A DNA stretch of 64,000 bases, from assembly GCF_900215655.1 (NCBI RefSeq), contig NZ_OBEN01000005.1:32052-96051 (forward strand), in the 5' to 3' direction. The stretch is from Hydrogenobacter hydrogenophilus. Lineage in GTDB: Bacteria > Aquificota > Aquificia > Aquificales > Aquificaceae. Below, piece after piece: positions 32,910 to 41,260 of this stretch; the stretch's first letter is position 1, and each line of letters opens with the position of its first letter. Both the position numbers and the translations under genes were made by a program. The notes under the pieces were generated by a model. The model was not told the origin of the DNA, did no database searches, and saw only the letters and a list, made by a program, of their open reading frames with translations.

Positions 32910-33472
32910 CTTTCAAACTCGCTCCAGTCTTTGGAAGATCTCTCTCCACCCCAGGGTTTCCTGCCGTAAAAGAGAGAGCCATCGTCTCTTATACTTTCAA
33001 AATTAGTGTTTCTAAAGCTCGCTTTCCTGAGGTCTGCTTGTGAAACATCAACACTTTTGAGTTCTGAACTTTCAAAAACTGAGCCTTTCATGTAAGCACC
33101 TTCAAAGGATGAGCTGGATAAACAGCTTTTTACGAACTCCCCGTCAGGTATCTGGCATGCGGAAAAGTTGCAACCATCTATAAGACAATCTTCAAAGCGC
33201 GCCTGTCCCAAAAAGGCAGAAAAGAAGGAAGAGTCTTTAAGGCTACAATGGACAAACTTAGCCCTTTGTAGGTTGGCGTGCTCAAAAGTGCAACCTTCAA
33301 GCGTACAGTTCTCAAAAAGGACCTCCGCCAGAAAACCTTCCGAAAAGTCCACGCCTTTCAAAGTACAGTTTTTAAACTTTGCGCAGGTGAGAGTGGAGCT
33401 TCTGAAGCTCTCACCCTCTAAGATAACTCCGCTGAACTCTCTAAAGGAGAAGTCTCCATTTTCATAACTCAT
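32894..33472 (-). CDS. Pentapeptide-repeat protein
   Basis: A 192-residue protein built from about 25 tandem pentapeptides of the A(D/N)LxX type, for example FENCTLEGCTF and HANLQRAKF, which fold into a right-handed quadrilateral beta-helix. Cysteine is frequent in the repeats. No catalytic residues are expected; such proteins bind partners, sometimes DNA gyrase. Its ATG overlaps the korB stop by 4 bases, so it is co-expressed with korAB; a structural or regulatory link to the enzyme is possible but unproven. Confidence 0.85.
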   Translation of the reverse strand: MSYENGDFSFREFSGVILEGESFRSSTLTCAKFKNCTLKGVDFSEGFLAEVLFENCTLEGCTFEHANLQRAKFVHCSLKDSSFFSAFLGQARFEDCLIDGCNFSACQIPDGEFVKSCLSSSSFEGAYMKGSVFESSELKSVDVSQADLRKASFRNTNFESIRDDGSLFYGRKPWGGERSSKDWSEFESYGFD

Positions 33473-34356
33473 ATGGCTTTAGGCTTACACACATCTATAA
33501 GTGCTTGCATATCTTCTACAGGTTTGTATCTTTTTTTCACCGAAAGCATCCTCTCTTCGTAGGTCTCCATCTGAACCTTATAAAACACACCTATAGGTAC
33601 TGGTGCGTTGGGGTCATAGTAGTGGTCAAGGTCGTGAAAGGCAAGCTCAAGAGCTTTTCTGTAGTCTGAAGGGTCGTGTCCCTGCTCGTTAATGTCTTTC
33701 ACTTTACCTTTGTAGTACTGGAAGGTATCCACCTTATTAAAGGTAGGGCATGGGGATATAACATTCACAAAAGAGAAACCTTTGTGCTGTATAGCCTGCT
33801 TTATTATCTCCGTCATATGTTTGAGATTACCTGCATAGGTCTGCGCCACAAAAGTAGCACCGTAAGAAAGCATAGTAGCTATTGGGTTCACGGGTCTATC
33901 TATGGAACCGTAGGGTGTAAGAGAGCCGTAAAGCCCTTCCCTTGATGTGGGGGATATCTGGTTTTTGGTAAGACCGTAAACCTGATTGTCCATGCATATC
34001 ACTGTTATGTCTATGTTTCTGCGCGCAGCGTGGGGGTTGTGTCCTGCACCTATGGAGAAGAGGTCTCCGTCTCCTGTCTCCACTATGACGGTAAGTTCTG
34101 GTCTTGCCAGCTTTATGCCTACCGCTACTGGGATAGCTCTTCCGTGTAGAGAGTGTACCGAGTAGTTTTTGACAAAGAGAGGTAGCCTTGAAGAGCACCC
34201 TATGCCAGATACAGAAACTATGTTCTCCGGCTTTAACCCTAATTCCGCATACGCTCTTGTAAGAGCGGCAACAACGCCAAAATCTCCACACCCAGAACAC
34301 CAGGTGGGTTCCACATCGCTTTTGTAATCTGTTGGTCTCAAAGATACTTCCATCAT
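33469..34356 (-). CDS. korB: 2-oxoglutarate:ferredoxin oxidoreductase beta subunit
   Basis: A 295-residue subunit that binds thiamine pyrophosphate and a [4Fe-4S] cluster. The early WCSGCGDFGV supplies two cluster cysteines, GIGCSSRLP a third, and the TPP/Mg motif is in VETGDGDLFSIGAGHN with the later CMDNQVYGLTKNQ. With KorA it carboxylates succinyl-CoA to 2-oxoglutarate in the reductive TCA cycle. Substrate is inferred from the two-subunit KorAB layout known in Hydrogenobacter. Confidence 0.88.
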   Translation of the reverse strand: MMEVSLRPTDYKSDVEPTWCSGCGDFGVVAALTRAYAELGLKPENIVSVSGIGCSSRLPLFVKNYSVHSLHGRAIPVAVGIKLARPELTVIVETGDGDLFSIGAGHNPHAARRNIDITVICMDNQVYGLTKNQISPTSREGLYGSLTPYGSIDRPVNPIATMLSYGATFVAQTYAGNLKHMTEIIKQAIQHKGFSFVNVISPCPTFNKVDTFQYYKGKVKDINEQGHDPSDYRKALELAFHDLDHYYDPNAPVPIGVFYKVQMETYEERMLSVKKRYKPVEDMQALIDVCKPKAI

Positions 34357-34369
34357 ACTAAAACCTCCT

Positions 34370-36193
34370 TTAAATTAGTCCGTACGCCTTTTCTCCATAA
34401 AGGTCTGCAGGGGTTAATCTACCCTCACAAAGCTGTGGGTTTTCCAAAAGGTACTCCAAAAACTCCTCTATTTCTTTAGGTATAAAGGGCTCACCCCTGT
34501 AAATGCAGTAGCTTATGGGTCTTATGTGCGTCTCCGCCTTGATTATGGTAGCGAGCTGTCCACTGTAATTGCTCTCTGGTATGGCTATCTTTTCGCACCT
34601 TTTGGCAAAGTCCTCCAGTATGTCCACCCTGAGTGGCCACAGCAGTTTGGGATACAGAGCGTTTATCTTTTTACCTTTGTTCCTTAGTCTTTCAACTGCT
34701 TCCTTTGTGGCTGACGCGGTAAGACCCCACGATATGACGCCCACATCTGCCTTTTCAAAGGGTGCATCCACTTCATAGAACCTTTCCGTGTCCTCATCCA
34801 AAAGTTTCTTAAGCTTTTTAAATCTCTTTTCCATCTGCCATGTTCTTATGTCAGGTCTGTTTCGGGGATCTGAGTTTTCCTGTCTTTCAAGCCCCGTTAT
34901 GGCATGTATGGCATGCGGATCTCCCGGAATGCCCATAGGTGTTATACCATCTTCAGTGAAAAGCGCATACCTCAAGAACCTTCCTGCCTTTCTAAACTTA
35001 CCCTCAGAGTCTTCTTCTGATCTGTACACCCACCTGTCTATAACCCTTATGTTCTCCACCTTTGGTGTAGGGAAAGCCTCAGCCCTAAGAGAAAGAGAGG
35101 CATCTGTTAGAACTATGACAGGTATCTGGTACTTCTCCGCAAGATTAAAAGCTTCTACGGTTAGATAAAAGCTCTCCTCCACATCTGTAGGTGCAAGCAC
35201 CGCTCTTGGTATCTCTCCGTGTCCTGAGTAAACCGCATGATAAAGGTCTCCCTGTTCGTGTTTTGTAGGCATACCCGTTGCAGGTCCTACCCTTTGCACA
35301 TCTACTATCACTATGGGAAGCTCCGTCATACCTGCGTACGACAAAAATTCAGTCATCAGACAAAGTCCTGGTCCAGATGTAGCAGTCATAGCCTTCACCC
35401 CTGCAAAGGAAGCACCAAGAGCCATACCGAGGGATGCTATCTCGTCCTCAGCTTGATAGAGCCATCCGCCCACTTTTATGAGATCCTCCACTATGTAATT
35501 TCCCACCGTAGTTGCAGGGGTTATAGGATAGGCTGCGTAAAACTTACAACCCGCTACTATAGCACCTTTGGCTATCGCCTGATTTCCCTCCATTATTACT
35601 ACATCTTTTGGTTCTTTAGCTGGTGGGAAAAGATAGCCATCAGTCTTTTTTAAGTTTTCCCTGACATACCTTATGCCCGTTTCCAGTGCCTTATAATTTA
35701 GGTCAATTATCTGCTGTCCTTTTCTTGAAAACTTAGCAAGTATAGAATCCTTTATGGACTGCACTGGTATATCAAACAACCCACAGAGAGCTCCTAAGGC
35801 TATCACATTTTTAGTTATGTAAGCTTTCATCACATCCTTAGCAAGGTAAGACAGTGGAACGGGATACATTATTACCCCCTCATGCTCCTCAGGTTGGAAG
35901 TCCGATGAGTCATAAACAAGTACCGTTCCAGGTTTTAAGTGCCTTTTGTTGAATTCGTAAGCTTCACCGTTGAAACAGCAAAGAATATCAAATCCATCCC
36001 CAGTAGTGTAGAGCTTTTTATCAGATACCCTGATAGTGGATTGTGCGTATCCACCCTTTATTTCTGCAGGAAAGCTCTTAAAGTTGACCACATAATAACC
36101 AGCTCTTGCAGCAGATTCTGTTAAAAAATCACCTGCAGATATAACACCTTCACCACCTTCGCCACCTATCTTAATGGTCAAGTCAAATGCCAT
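34370..36193 (-). CDS. korA: 2-oxoglutarate:ferredoxin oxidoreductase alpha subunit (gamma-alpha fusion)
   Basis: A 607-residue subunit. Residues 1 to about 190 are the gamma domain (IKIGGEGGEGVISAGDFL), fused to the pyrimidine-binding alpha domain beginning EGNQAIAKGAIVAGCKFYAAYPITP. SGPGLCLMTEFLSYAGM and the C-terminal transketolase-like domain follow. No ferredoxin domain is present. A strong AAGGAGG precedes ATG 36193, and korB follows 13 bases after its stop. It diverges from forD across 147 bases. Confidence 0.9.
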   Translation of the reverse strand: MAFDLTIKIGGEGGEGVISAGDFLTESAARAGYYVVNFKSFPAEIKGGYAQSTIRVSDKKLYTTGDGFDILCCFNGEAYEFNKRHLKPGTVLVYDSSDFQPEEHEGVIMYPVPLSYLAKDVMKAYITKNVIALGALCGLFDIPVQSIKDSILAKFSRKGQQIIDLNYKALETGIRYVRENLKKTDGYLFPPAKEPKDVVIMEGNQAIAKGAIVAGCKFYAAYPITPATTVGNYIVEDLIKVGGWLYQAEDEIASLGMALGASFAGVKAMTATSGPGLCLMTEFLSYAGMTELPIVIVDVQRVGPATGMPTKHEQGDLYHAVYSGHGEIPRAVLAPTDVEESFYLTVEAFNLAEKYQIPVIVLTDASLSLRAEAFPTPKVENIRVIDRWVYRSEEDSEGKFRKAGRFLRYALFTEDGITPMGIPGDPHAIHAITGLERQENSDPRNRPDIRTWQMEKRFKKLKKLLDEDTERFYEVDAPFEKADVGVISWGLTASATKEAVERLRNKGKKINALYPKLLWPLRVDILEDFAKRCEKIAIPESNYSGQLATIIKAETHIRPISYCIYRGEPFIPKEIEEFLEYLLENPQLCEGRLTPADLYGEKAYGLI

Positions 36194-36246
36194 AAGCTAC
36201 CTCCTTCAATAAGGAATAATTTAGAAAGTAAACAATATTTTACCAG

Positions 36247-36311
36247 ATTTAAATCATTAAGATAAATATCATACCTTTTACGCTTGACAGTCTTTCAATA
36301 CATGCTAATTT
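36247..36311. promoter_or_regulatory. korA-forD intergenic control region
   Basis: The 147-base gap between two divergent CO2-fixing operons is AT-rich. On the plus strand TTGACA at 36284-36289 is followed after 16 bases by TAATTT (36306-36311), a plausible for promoter with a poor -10. A perfect palindrome GATTTAAATC sits at 36247-36256 and could be an operator. For korA, TAAA-type hexamers occur on the minus strand but none stands out. Both first genes have strong ribosome sites. Confidence 0.4.
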
Positions 36312-36340
36312 TTTGATAATCCAAAAGTAAGGAGGTTGAT

Positions 36341-37048
36341 ATGGAAGTACTTCCGGGACCGGCTGGTTATATACCTACACCACCTGCATTTGAGGGTGTA
36401 GAACTGCCACCTCCGGGTAAAGCATTGCTCTATGGCAAGATAGTAGATGAAGAGATAGCCATGAGAGAAGCAGCTAAGGCTATGCTCACTCGTAGGAATC
36501 CTACCATATTCCCTGGTCCTCTCGTCCTGTGGGGATGGAATGCCAGCGCCATGGAAAAGGCAAAAGCGGTGCTTGAACTTGCCATGGAGATACCCAACTG
36601 TAGGATCATACCCATGCCAGACTATAGACCCAAGTATCCCAAGATAGACCCAGAAGCGGAGATAAACCCAAACCACCCAAACCTTACCATACTCCACAAC
36701 AAGATAGAAGCTTGCATATTTGTAGGTGTTCACTGCCATTACGCTAATTTATCTTTGAGAATGATAAGGGCTGGGACCAACTGCTTTACGATCGCTCTGT
36801 GTGCAGAGATGGGACACGAAGATGCCATGGTATCCCTCAGAGATGTTCACGCAGAAGAGATAAGGAAGTTCAAAGATGTTCTTATAAAAGTCAGAGAAGA
36901 GCTTGGTATAAAGTGGGAGCCTAAGCTTCCACCGGAGAACCCATCTTTGCCACCCGAAAACTACGAAACCCTCTCCGTGCTTGATTACGGAGAGTATTCA
37001 TACCTACTCATCCCCAGAAGGGGTGAGCATGTAACTGAAAGCGAATAA
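36341..37048 (+). CDS. forD: 2-oxoacid:ferredoxin oxidoreductase delta subunit (ForD-like)
   Basis: A 235-residue subunit at the head of the five-gene set. It is not ferredoxin-like: it lacks CxxCxxC motifs and has scattered cysteines (PNCRIIPM, IEACIFVGVHCHYAN, GTNCFTIALCAEMGHEDA). Its relatives are annotated as carbon monoxide dehydrogenase beta-subunit-like proteins. The proline-rich start and KLPPENPSLPPENY tail are unusual. Assigned as ForD by position (D-A-B-G-E order). Role in the complex is unknown. Confidence 0.75.
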   Translation: MEVLPGPAGYIPTPPAFEGVELPPPGKALLYGKIVDEEIAMREAAKAMLTRRNPTIFPGPLVLWGWNASAMEKAKAVLELAMEIPNCRIIPMPDYRPKYPKIDPEAEINPNHPNLTILHNKIEACIFVGVHCHYANLSLRMIRAGTNCFTIALCAEMGHEDAMVSLRDVHAEEIRKFKDVLIKVREELGIKWEPKLPPENPSLPPENYETLSVLDYGEYSYLLIPRRGEHVTESE

Positions 37049-37066
37049 AAAACTGGAGGTAGTAGC

Positions 37067-38236
37067 ATGCCAGAGCAAAGGGTAGTTGATGCGGATTACC
37101 TTTTATTAGAAGCACCTAGAGAGAGAAAATTTATTACAGGTGCGCAGGCTATGGCAGAAGCGGTAAAGCGTGCCAATGTGGATATAGCCATAGCCTATCC
37201 CATAACACCTCAATCGGAAGTTATGCACCTTGTGGGTGATATATGGGCACAGGGATATCTTAAAGATTACTACAGAGCGGAGGAAGAGTATGGTGCTATG
37301 TCTGCCATCGCCGGTGCGGTAAGAGGAGGGGCAAGAGCCTTTAGCGCTACATCAGGACCCGGACTTTTGAGAGGTTTAGAGGCTATAGCATCTTGGCCAG
37401 GACACAGAATACCTGCGGTTCTTGGAGTACTCACCAGAGTGGTAAATGCACCCCTTTCCATACAACCAGACAATGTGGAGATAGCCTATCTTCTAAACTG
37501 TGGAATGGTAGTCCTTCATGCAGAAAACCAGCAAGATGTGTTCGACTTTACCCTTGCGAGCTTTGTCATATCCGAGAAGGTTGATGTGTACATACCTATA
37601 GCGGTCTGTACGGAGGGCTTCTTCGTAACTCACGCAAAGGGTTATGTGAACATGACTCCTGAGGACATGAAGCTCCCACCCAGAGACCCTTATAAAGCAC
37701 CTGTTCCTCCCACAGACTGTGAGATACCACCTGCAAGGATCCAAAGAGACGCTCCCGTTCAAAAGTCCAACTTCATGAGCTATCTTATACACGCTGTATG
37801 GCAACAGGAAGTTTGGTCCTCCAACATAAGAGCTATGAAGTACATATACAAGTATCTTGGTGGTCCCATAGAGGTGGTAAATCCAGACGCGGAAGTTTTT
37901 GTAGTAGCCTCTGGCTGTGCTGCAGCACAGGGAAGAGAAGCGGTACGCTATGCGCAGTTAGAAGGTCTAAATGTAGGTCTCGTGAAGATAAAATCCATAA
38001 GACCCTTCCCAGAGAAGGAAATAAGGCAGGTTCTTTCCAAGGCAAGGGCGGTCATAGTACCCGAGCACAACATAGTGGGATGGCTCGCTAAGGAAGTCAA
38101 AGCGTGCATCCCCGATAACGACAAAGTTATCGGTGGTCCAAGAGTCTACGGTGGTATGACACTGCCTGTAGAACTCATCATGGAAAAGATTTACAGTGCT
38201 CTTGGCATAAAGAAAGAAAAGAAGGTTGTAGTATAA
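37067..38236 (+). CDS. forA: 2-oxoacid:ferredoxin oxidoreductase alpha subunit
   Basis: A 389-residue alpha subunit with the domain start RKFITGAQAMAEAVKRANVD, the YPITPQSEVMH loop, and SATSGPGLLRGLEAIASW. The C-terminal part (VKIKSIRPFPEKEIRQVL) is the transketolase-C-like domain. It forms the active site with ForB. The family covers pyruvate and 2-oxoglutarate enzymes; the gene order favours the 2-oxoglutarate enzyme ForDABGE. Confidence 0.85.
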   Translation: MPEQRVVDADYLLLEAPRERKFITGAQAMAEAVKRANVDIAIAYPITPQSEVMHLVGDIWAQGYLKDYYRAEEEYGAMSAIAGAVRGGARAFSATSGPGLLRGLEAIASWPGHRIPAVLGVLTRVVNAPLSIQPDNVEIAYLLNCGMVVLHAENQQDVFDFTLASFVISEKVDVYIPIAVCTEGFFVTHAKGYVNMTPEDMKLPPRDPYKAPVPPTDCEIPPARIQRDAPVQKSNFMSYLIHAVWQQEVWSSNIRAMKYIYKYLGGPIEVVNPDAEVFVVASGCAAAQGREAVRYAQLEGLNVGLVKIKSIRPFPEKEIRQVLSKARAVIVPEHNIVGWLAKEVKACIPDNDKVIGGPRVYGGMTLPVELIMEKIYSALGIKKEKKVVV

Positions 38237-38258
38237 AAAACTAAAAGGAGGTAAAGAC

Positions 38259-39125
38259 ATGGGTTTGGAATATGTAAGGATCTCACCAGGTTTTGAAAGA
38301 TACATGCCCAAGGACTATGTGGATTTGGTTCAATATGGACAGTTTGGCAAGCAGGTTGATGTCCAGCAGTTGGGACAGTTCAAAGAACTCGTGGAAGAGC
38401 ACCCCATGTGTGCAGGGTGCTTTATGGCATACTTCATAAGGGTGTTTTACGCAGCTCTTCCTAATCCAGAAGACACAATAGTTATAGGCACCGCAGGATG
38501 CGCAAGGTTAGCTCTGTCTCAGGCAGCTGTTCCCTTCATATACGGCAACTACGGTGATACTAACGCAGTGGCTTCTGGTCTAAAGAGAGCACTAACCATA
38601 AGGTTCCCTGATAAGGTAAAGGATGTTGTTGTCATGGCGGGAGACGGTGGCCTTATAGACATAGGCTTTGGTATGACCATGCACTCTTGGTTCAGAAGGG
38701 AAAAGTTCACCACCATAATGGTGGACAACGAAGTTTACGGAAACACGGGAGGTCAAGAGAGCGGAATGTCCCCAAAGGGTGTCCAGCTTAAAATGGCACC
38801 AAAAGGAAAGCAGTTTGACAAGATAAACGCAGTGGAGCTTGCAAAGGTTGCAGGATGCGTCTATGTGGCAAAGCTCTCACCCACTAATCCCAAGAGGATA
38901 GCCAAGACTATAAGAAGGGCTATCCTTGCCGCAAGACACTTTGGACCCACCTTTATACACGCTTACACTTCTTGCAACATAGAGTACTCCATACCTACCG
39001 AAAAGGTCCTTGAGGATGCCAGAAAGAGAGAAAAGCAGGACTTTGGATTCTACGAGTGGATGACGGACGAGGTAAAAGAGTACTTTGAGGAAATAGAGAA
39101 GAAGACTGAGGAGGTAAAGGCATGA
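38259..39125 (+). CDS. forB: 2-oxoacid:ferredoxin oxidoreductase beta subunit
   Basis: A 288-residue TPP-binding subunit. HPMCAGCFMAYFIR near residue 48 and IGTAGCARLAL give cluster cysteines; VVMAGDGGLIDIGFG and VDNEVYGNTGGQESGMSPKG form the TPP/Mg site. A fourth cysteine lies in YTSCNIEYS. It overlaps forG by 4 bases (ATGA) and has an AAGGAGG ribosome site. Confidence 0.87.
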   Translation: MGLEYVRISPGFERYMPKDYVDLVQYGQFGKQVDVQQLGQFKELVEEHPMCAGCFMAYFIRVFYAALPNPEDTIVIGTAGCARLALSQAAVPFIYGNYGDTNAVASGLKRALTIRFPDKVKDVVVMAGDGGLIDIGFGMTMHSWFRREKFTTIMVDNEVYGNTGGQESGMSPKGVQLKMAPKGKQFDKINAVELAKVAGCVYVAKLSPTNPKRIAKTIRRAILAARHFGPTFIHAYTSCNIEYSIPTEKVLEDARKREKQDFGFYEWMTDEVKEYFEEIEKKTEEVKA

Positions 39126-39805
39126 AGCGCTATAACATTAGAATAGCTGGTGTAGGTGGGCAGGGGGTGGTCACCTCCGCCCACATTTTGGGAAACGCTA
39201 TGTCCGCAGCAGGAAAGTATGCTACACTTGTGCCTTTCTTTGGTTCAGAAAAGAGAATGGCTCCAGTAGAAGCTTATGTGAGGGTCTCTGACCAGCCCAT
39301 ATACGAGGTAGGTGAGGTGGTCTATCCCAATGTGATAATGATCTACCACCCTCAGGTTATCACTCACGGAAAGTCCTACACCATGCCCTTCTACTCGGGA
39401 CTAAAAGAGAAAGGTATGGTGATCATAAACACCGATGTGGACATTATTCCAGAGGAGGACTGGCAGATCCTCAAAGAGCTTGAGACCAGAGTCTATATGT
39501 TCCCCGCCACCAAGCTAGCTTTAGAAGTTGCAGGAACGGAACTTGCTACCAATATGGCAATGATAGGGCTCTTCTTCGGCATCACAAGGCTCGTGGATTT
39601 TGAACACATAGAGCAGGCGGTAAGAGAGAGGTTCTTGGGCAATACCTTTGTAGCATCGGGTGGTACCACAGCACTTGACAGCGCCATCGAAAAGAAGTTT
39701 AAAAAGAAAATGGAGCTTCTTGAAAAGAACATGCAGGTCATCAGGGAAGCTTTCAAAATAGCAGAAGAGCGGGGCTGGGTAGAAGAAGAAGCATACACCA
39801 CTTAA
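39122..39805 (+). CDS. forG: 2-oxoacid:ferredoxin oxidoreductase gamma subunit
   Basis: A 227-residue gamma subunit with the classical start NIRIAGVGGQGVVTSAHIL and the VPFFGSEKRMAPVEAYVRVSD region, which interacts with CoA and the alpha subunit. It lies between forB and forE in the rightward unit. Confidence 0.87.
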   Translation: MKRYNIRIAGVGGQGVVTSAHILGNAMSAAGKYATLVPFFGSEKRMAPVEAYVRVSDQPIYEVGEVVYPNVIMIYHPQVITHGKSYTMPFYSGLKEKGMVIINTDVDIIPEEDWQILKELETRVYMFPATKLALEVAGTELATNMAMIGLFFGITRLVDFEHIEQAVRERFLGNTFVASGGTTALDSAIEKKFKKKMELLEKNMQVIREAFKIAEERGWVEEEAYTT

Positions 39806-39822
39806 CGGAGGTTTGTTGAGGT

Positions 39823-40047
39823 ATGTACTACGTTGCAGATGTAAACGAAACGGATTGTGCAAAATACAACTGTAAGCAGTGTGTACTTTTCTGTCCAGAA
39901 CCTAACACTCTTATGTATCATGATTCCAAGCATGTAGCTTGGGTAAATTATTCAAGGTGCAAGGGCTGTGCCATATGCGTATATGTGTGCTCAGACCTTC
40001 TCAAGCGCAACTGCATACAGATGGTTATGATGACCGCAGGGGACTGA
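39823..40047 (+). CDS. forE: Ferredoxin-like epsilon subunit (ForE-like)
   Basis: A 74-residue iron-sulfur protein with two cysteine clusters, CAKYNCKQCVLFCP and CKGCAICVYVC, giving eight ligands for two [4Fe-4S] centres, plus an extra cysteine in RNCIQM. It probably carries electrons between ferredoxin and the cluster of ForB. The order after forG matches ForE. The first motif has an unusual spacing (C-x4-C-x2-C-x3-C). Confidence 0.85.
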   Translation: MYYVADVNETDCAKYNCKQCVLFCPEPNTLMYHDSKHVAWVNYSRCKGCAICVYVCSDLLKRNCIQMVMMTAGD

Positions 40048-40050
40048 CAG

Positions 40051-40344
40051 ATGAACGAAGAAAAGTTTAAGCAGTTGGCAGAGGAGATAAAGAAGAACAT
40101 GGTAAATCCAGACTTAGACCTTGAGCTGTGTTTTCCAAATGAAGAGGACTCTGCGTGTGAAACCAAAAAGTATCCGTATCTGAGGGTTAGGTATGTGGTG
40201 GAAGGACATGATGTTTATGAAAAGGAGATAGACATAGACCCAGAGTATTGGGATAAGGATGTAAAAGATTTAGCAAACTTTGTAGCTTTTCAAATACAGC
40301 AGTTTATGGAGGAGATAGACTCAGTAGAGTACGGAGGAGAGTAG
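40051..40344 (+). CDS. Hypothetical protein (97 aa) between forE and the COG0523 gene
   Basis: An acidic 97-residue protein, starting 3 bases after forE. It has two cysteines (LELCFPNEEDSACETK), a beta-rich centre (YLRVRYVVEGHDVYEKEIDID) and a final amphipathic helix. I recognise no family. Its tight place in the rightward unit suggests a role with ForDABGE, for example assembly, or with the following carbon-uptake genes. Confidence 0.7.
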   Translation: MNEEKFKQLAEEIKKNMVNPDLDLELCFPNEEDSACETKKYPYLRVRYVVEGHDVYEKEIDIDPEYWDKDVKDLANFVAFQIQQFMEEIDSVEYGGE

Positions 40345-40346
40345 CC

Positions 40347-41237
40347 TTGATTCCCGCCTTCATCATAACTGGCTATCTTGGAAGTGGAAAAACTACTCTT
40401 CTCCTAAATACCGCTAAGGAACATTTTTCTGGGAAAAGAGTGGCAGTAATAGTCAACGAGCTTGGAGAGGTAGGTGTTGACGGAAGGATACTGAAGAACG
40501 CATATTCTGAAGTTTTAGAACTTCCAGAGGGCTGTATATGTTGTACTATGCACACAGAGTTTGAAAAGGCTCTTACGGAGCTAAAGGAAAAGTACAATCC
40601 TGAACTGCTCCTGGTGGAAACTTCTGGCTCTGCTGAACCCTTCCCCGTTATGATAAGCCTTCAGAACTTAGGATGCGTAATAGAAGCGGTCATTTGTCTT
40701 ATAGACACCAAAAACTTTCACCTTTATAGCCAGGATGATACCGCCAGACACCAGATAGGTAGTTCTAATGTGCTCGTTTTGAACAAAACAGACCTTGTAG
40801 ATGAAGACACACTCAAACAAGTAGAGGATATTGTTGTGAGCTTATGGGAAAAGTATCTACTTAGAAACCTTTTTACCAATGAACCCGTGTTTAAGAGCTT
40901 TAAACTTTATAAAACATCTTTTGGCAAGCTTCCTGACGAAGTTTTCAGCGGTGTCTTCGCTTTACAAGAAAAACTTTACCATCTTAACGATAAAGATCAT
41001 AATCATAACCACGTTCAACAGGTGGTTTACTTTGACAAACCTCTTGATTATGAAGAGTTTCTTAATATGGTTAATAACCTACCAACAAATATCATCAGGT
41101 TAAAGGGTATATTGAAGTTAAAAGACCTTCCAGAGGCATTAGTGGTTAATTATTCCTTTGGCAATTTGGATACGAGTTATACACTGCCCCATTACGAAGG
41201 AAGGTCCTTCCTTGTCCTGATACGCTCTTTTAACTAA
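40347..41237 (+). CDS. COG0523 G3E-family GTPase (metal chaperone)
   Basis: A 296-residue CobW/YjiA/ZNG-type GTPase. Walker A is GYLGSGKTT (residues 9-17), the metal-binding CxCC motif is GCICC (62-66), NELGEVGVDG is switch-like, and NKTDL the base-specificity motif. A short His-rich loop DHNHNHVQ lies near residue 218. Members hand zinc or other metals to client enzymes. The TTG start at 40347 has GGAGGAG upstream. dabB, and then dabA (a zinc enzyme in its family), follow within 25 bases, so DabA is a possible client. Confidence 0.85.
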   Translation: MIPAFIITGYLGSGKTTLLLNTAKEHFSGKRVAVIVNELGEVGVDGRILKNAYSEVLELPEGCICCTMHTEFEKALTELKEKYNPELLLVETSGSAEPFPVMISLQNLGCVIEAVICLIDTKNFHLYSQDDTARHQIGSSNVLVLNKTDLVDEDTLKQVEDIVVSLWEKYLLRNLFTNEPVFKSFKLYKTSFGKLPDEVFSGVFALQEKLYHLNDKDHNHNHVQQVVYFDKPLDYEEFLNMVNNLPTNIIRLKGILKLKDLPEALVVNYSFGNLDTSYTLPHYEGRSFLVLIRSFN

Positions 41238-41260
41238 AAATCTTATGTGGAGGAGCCGGC

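Noticed and set aside
33896..34300. Basic ORF within korB on the same strand, other frame
   Set aside because: The Arg/His/Ser-rich translation is a frame shadow of korB; korB itself is complete with all cluster cysteines.
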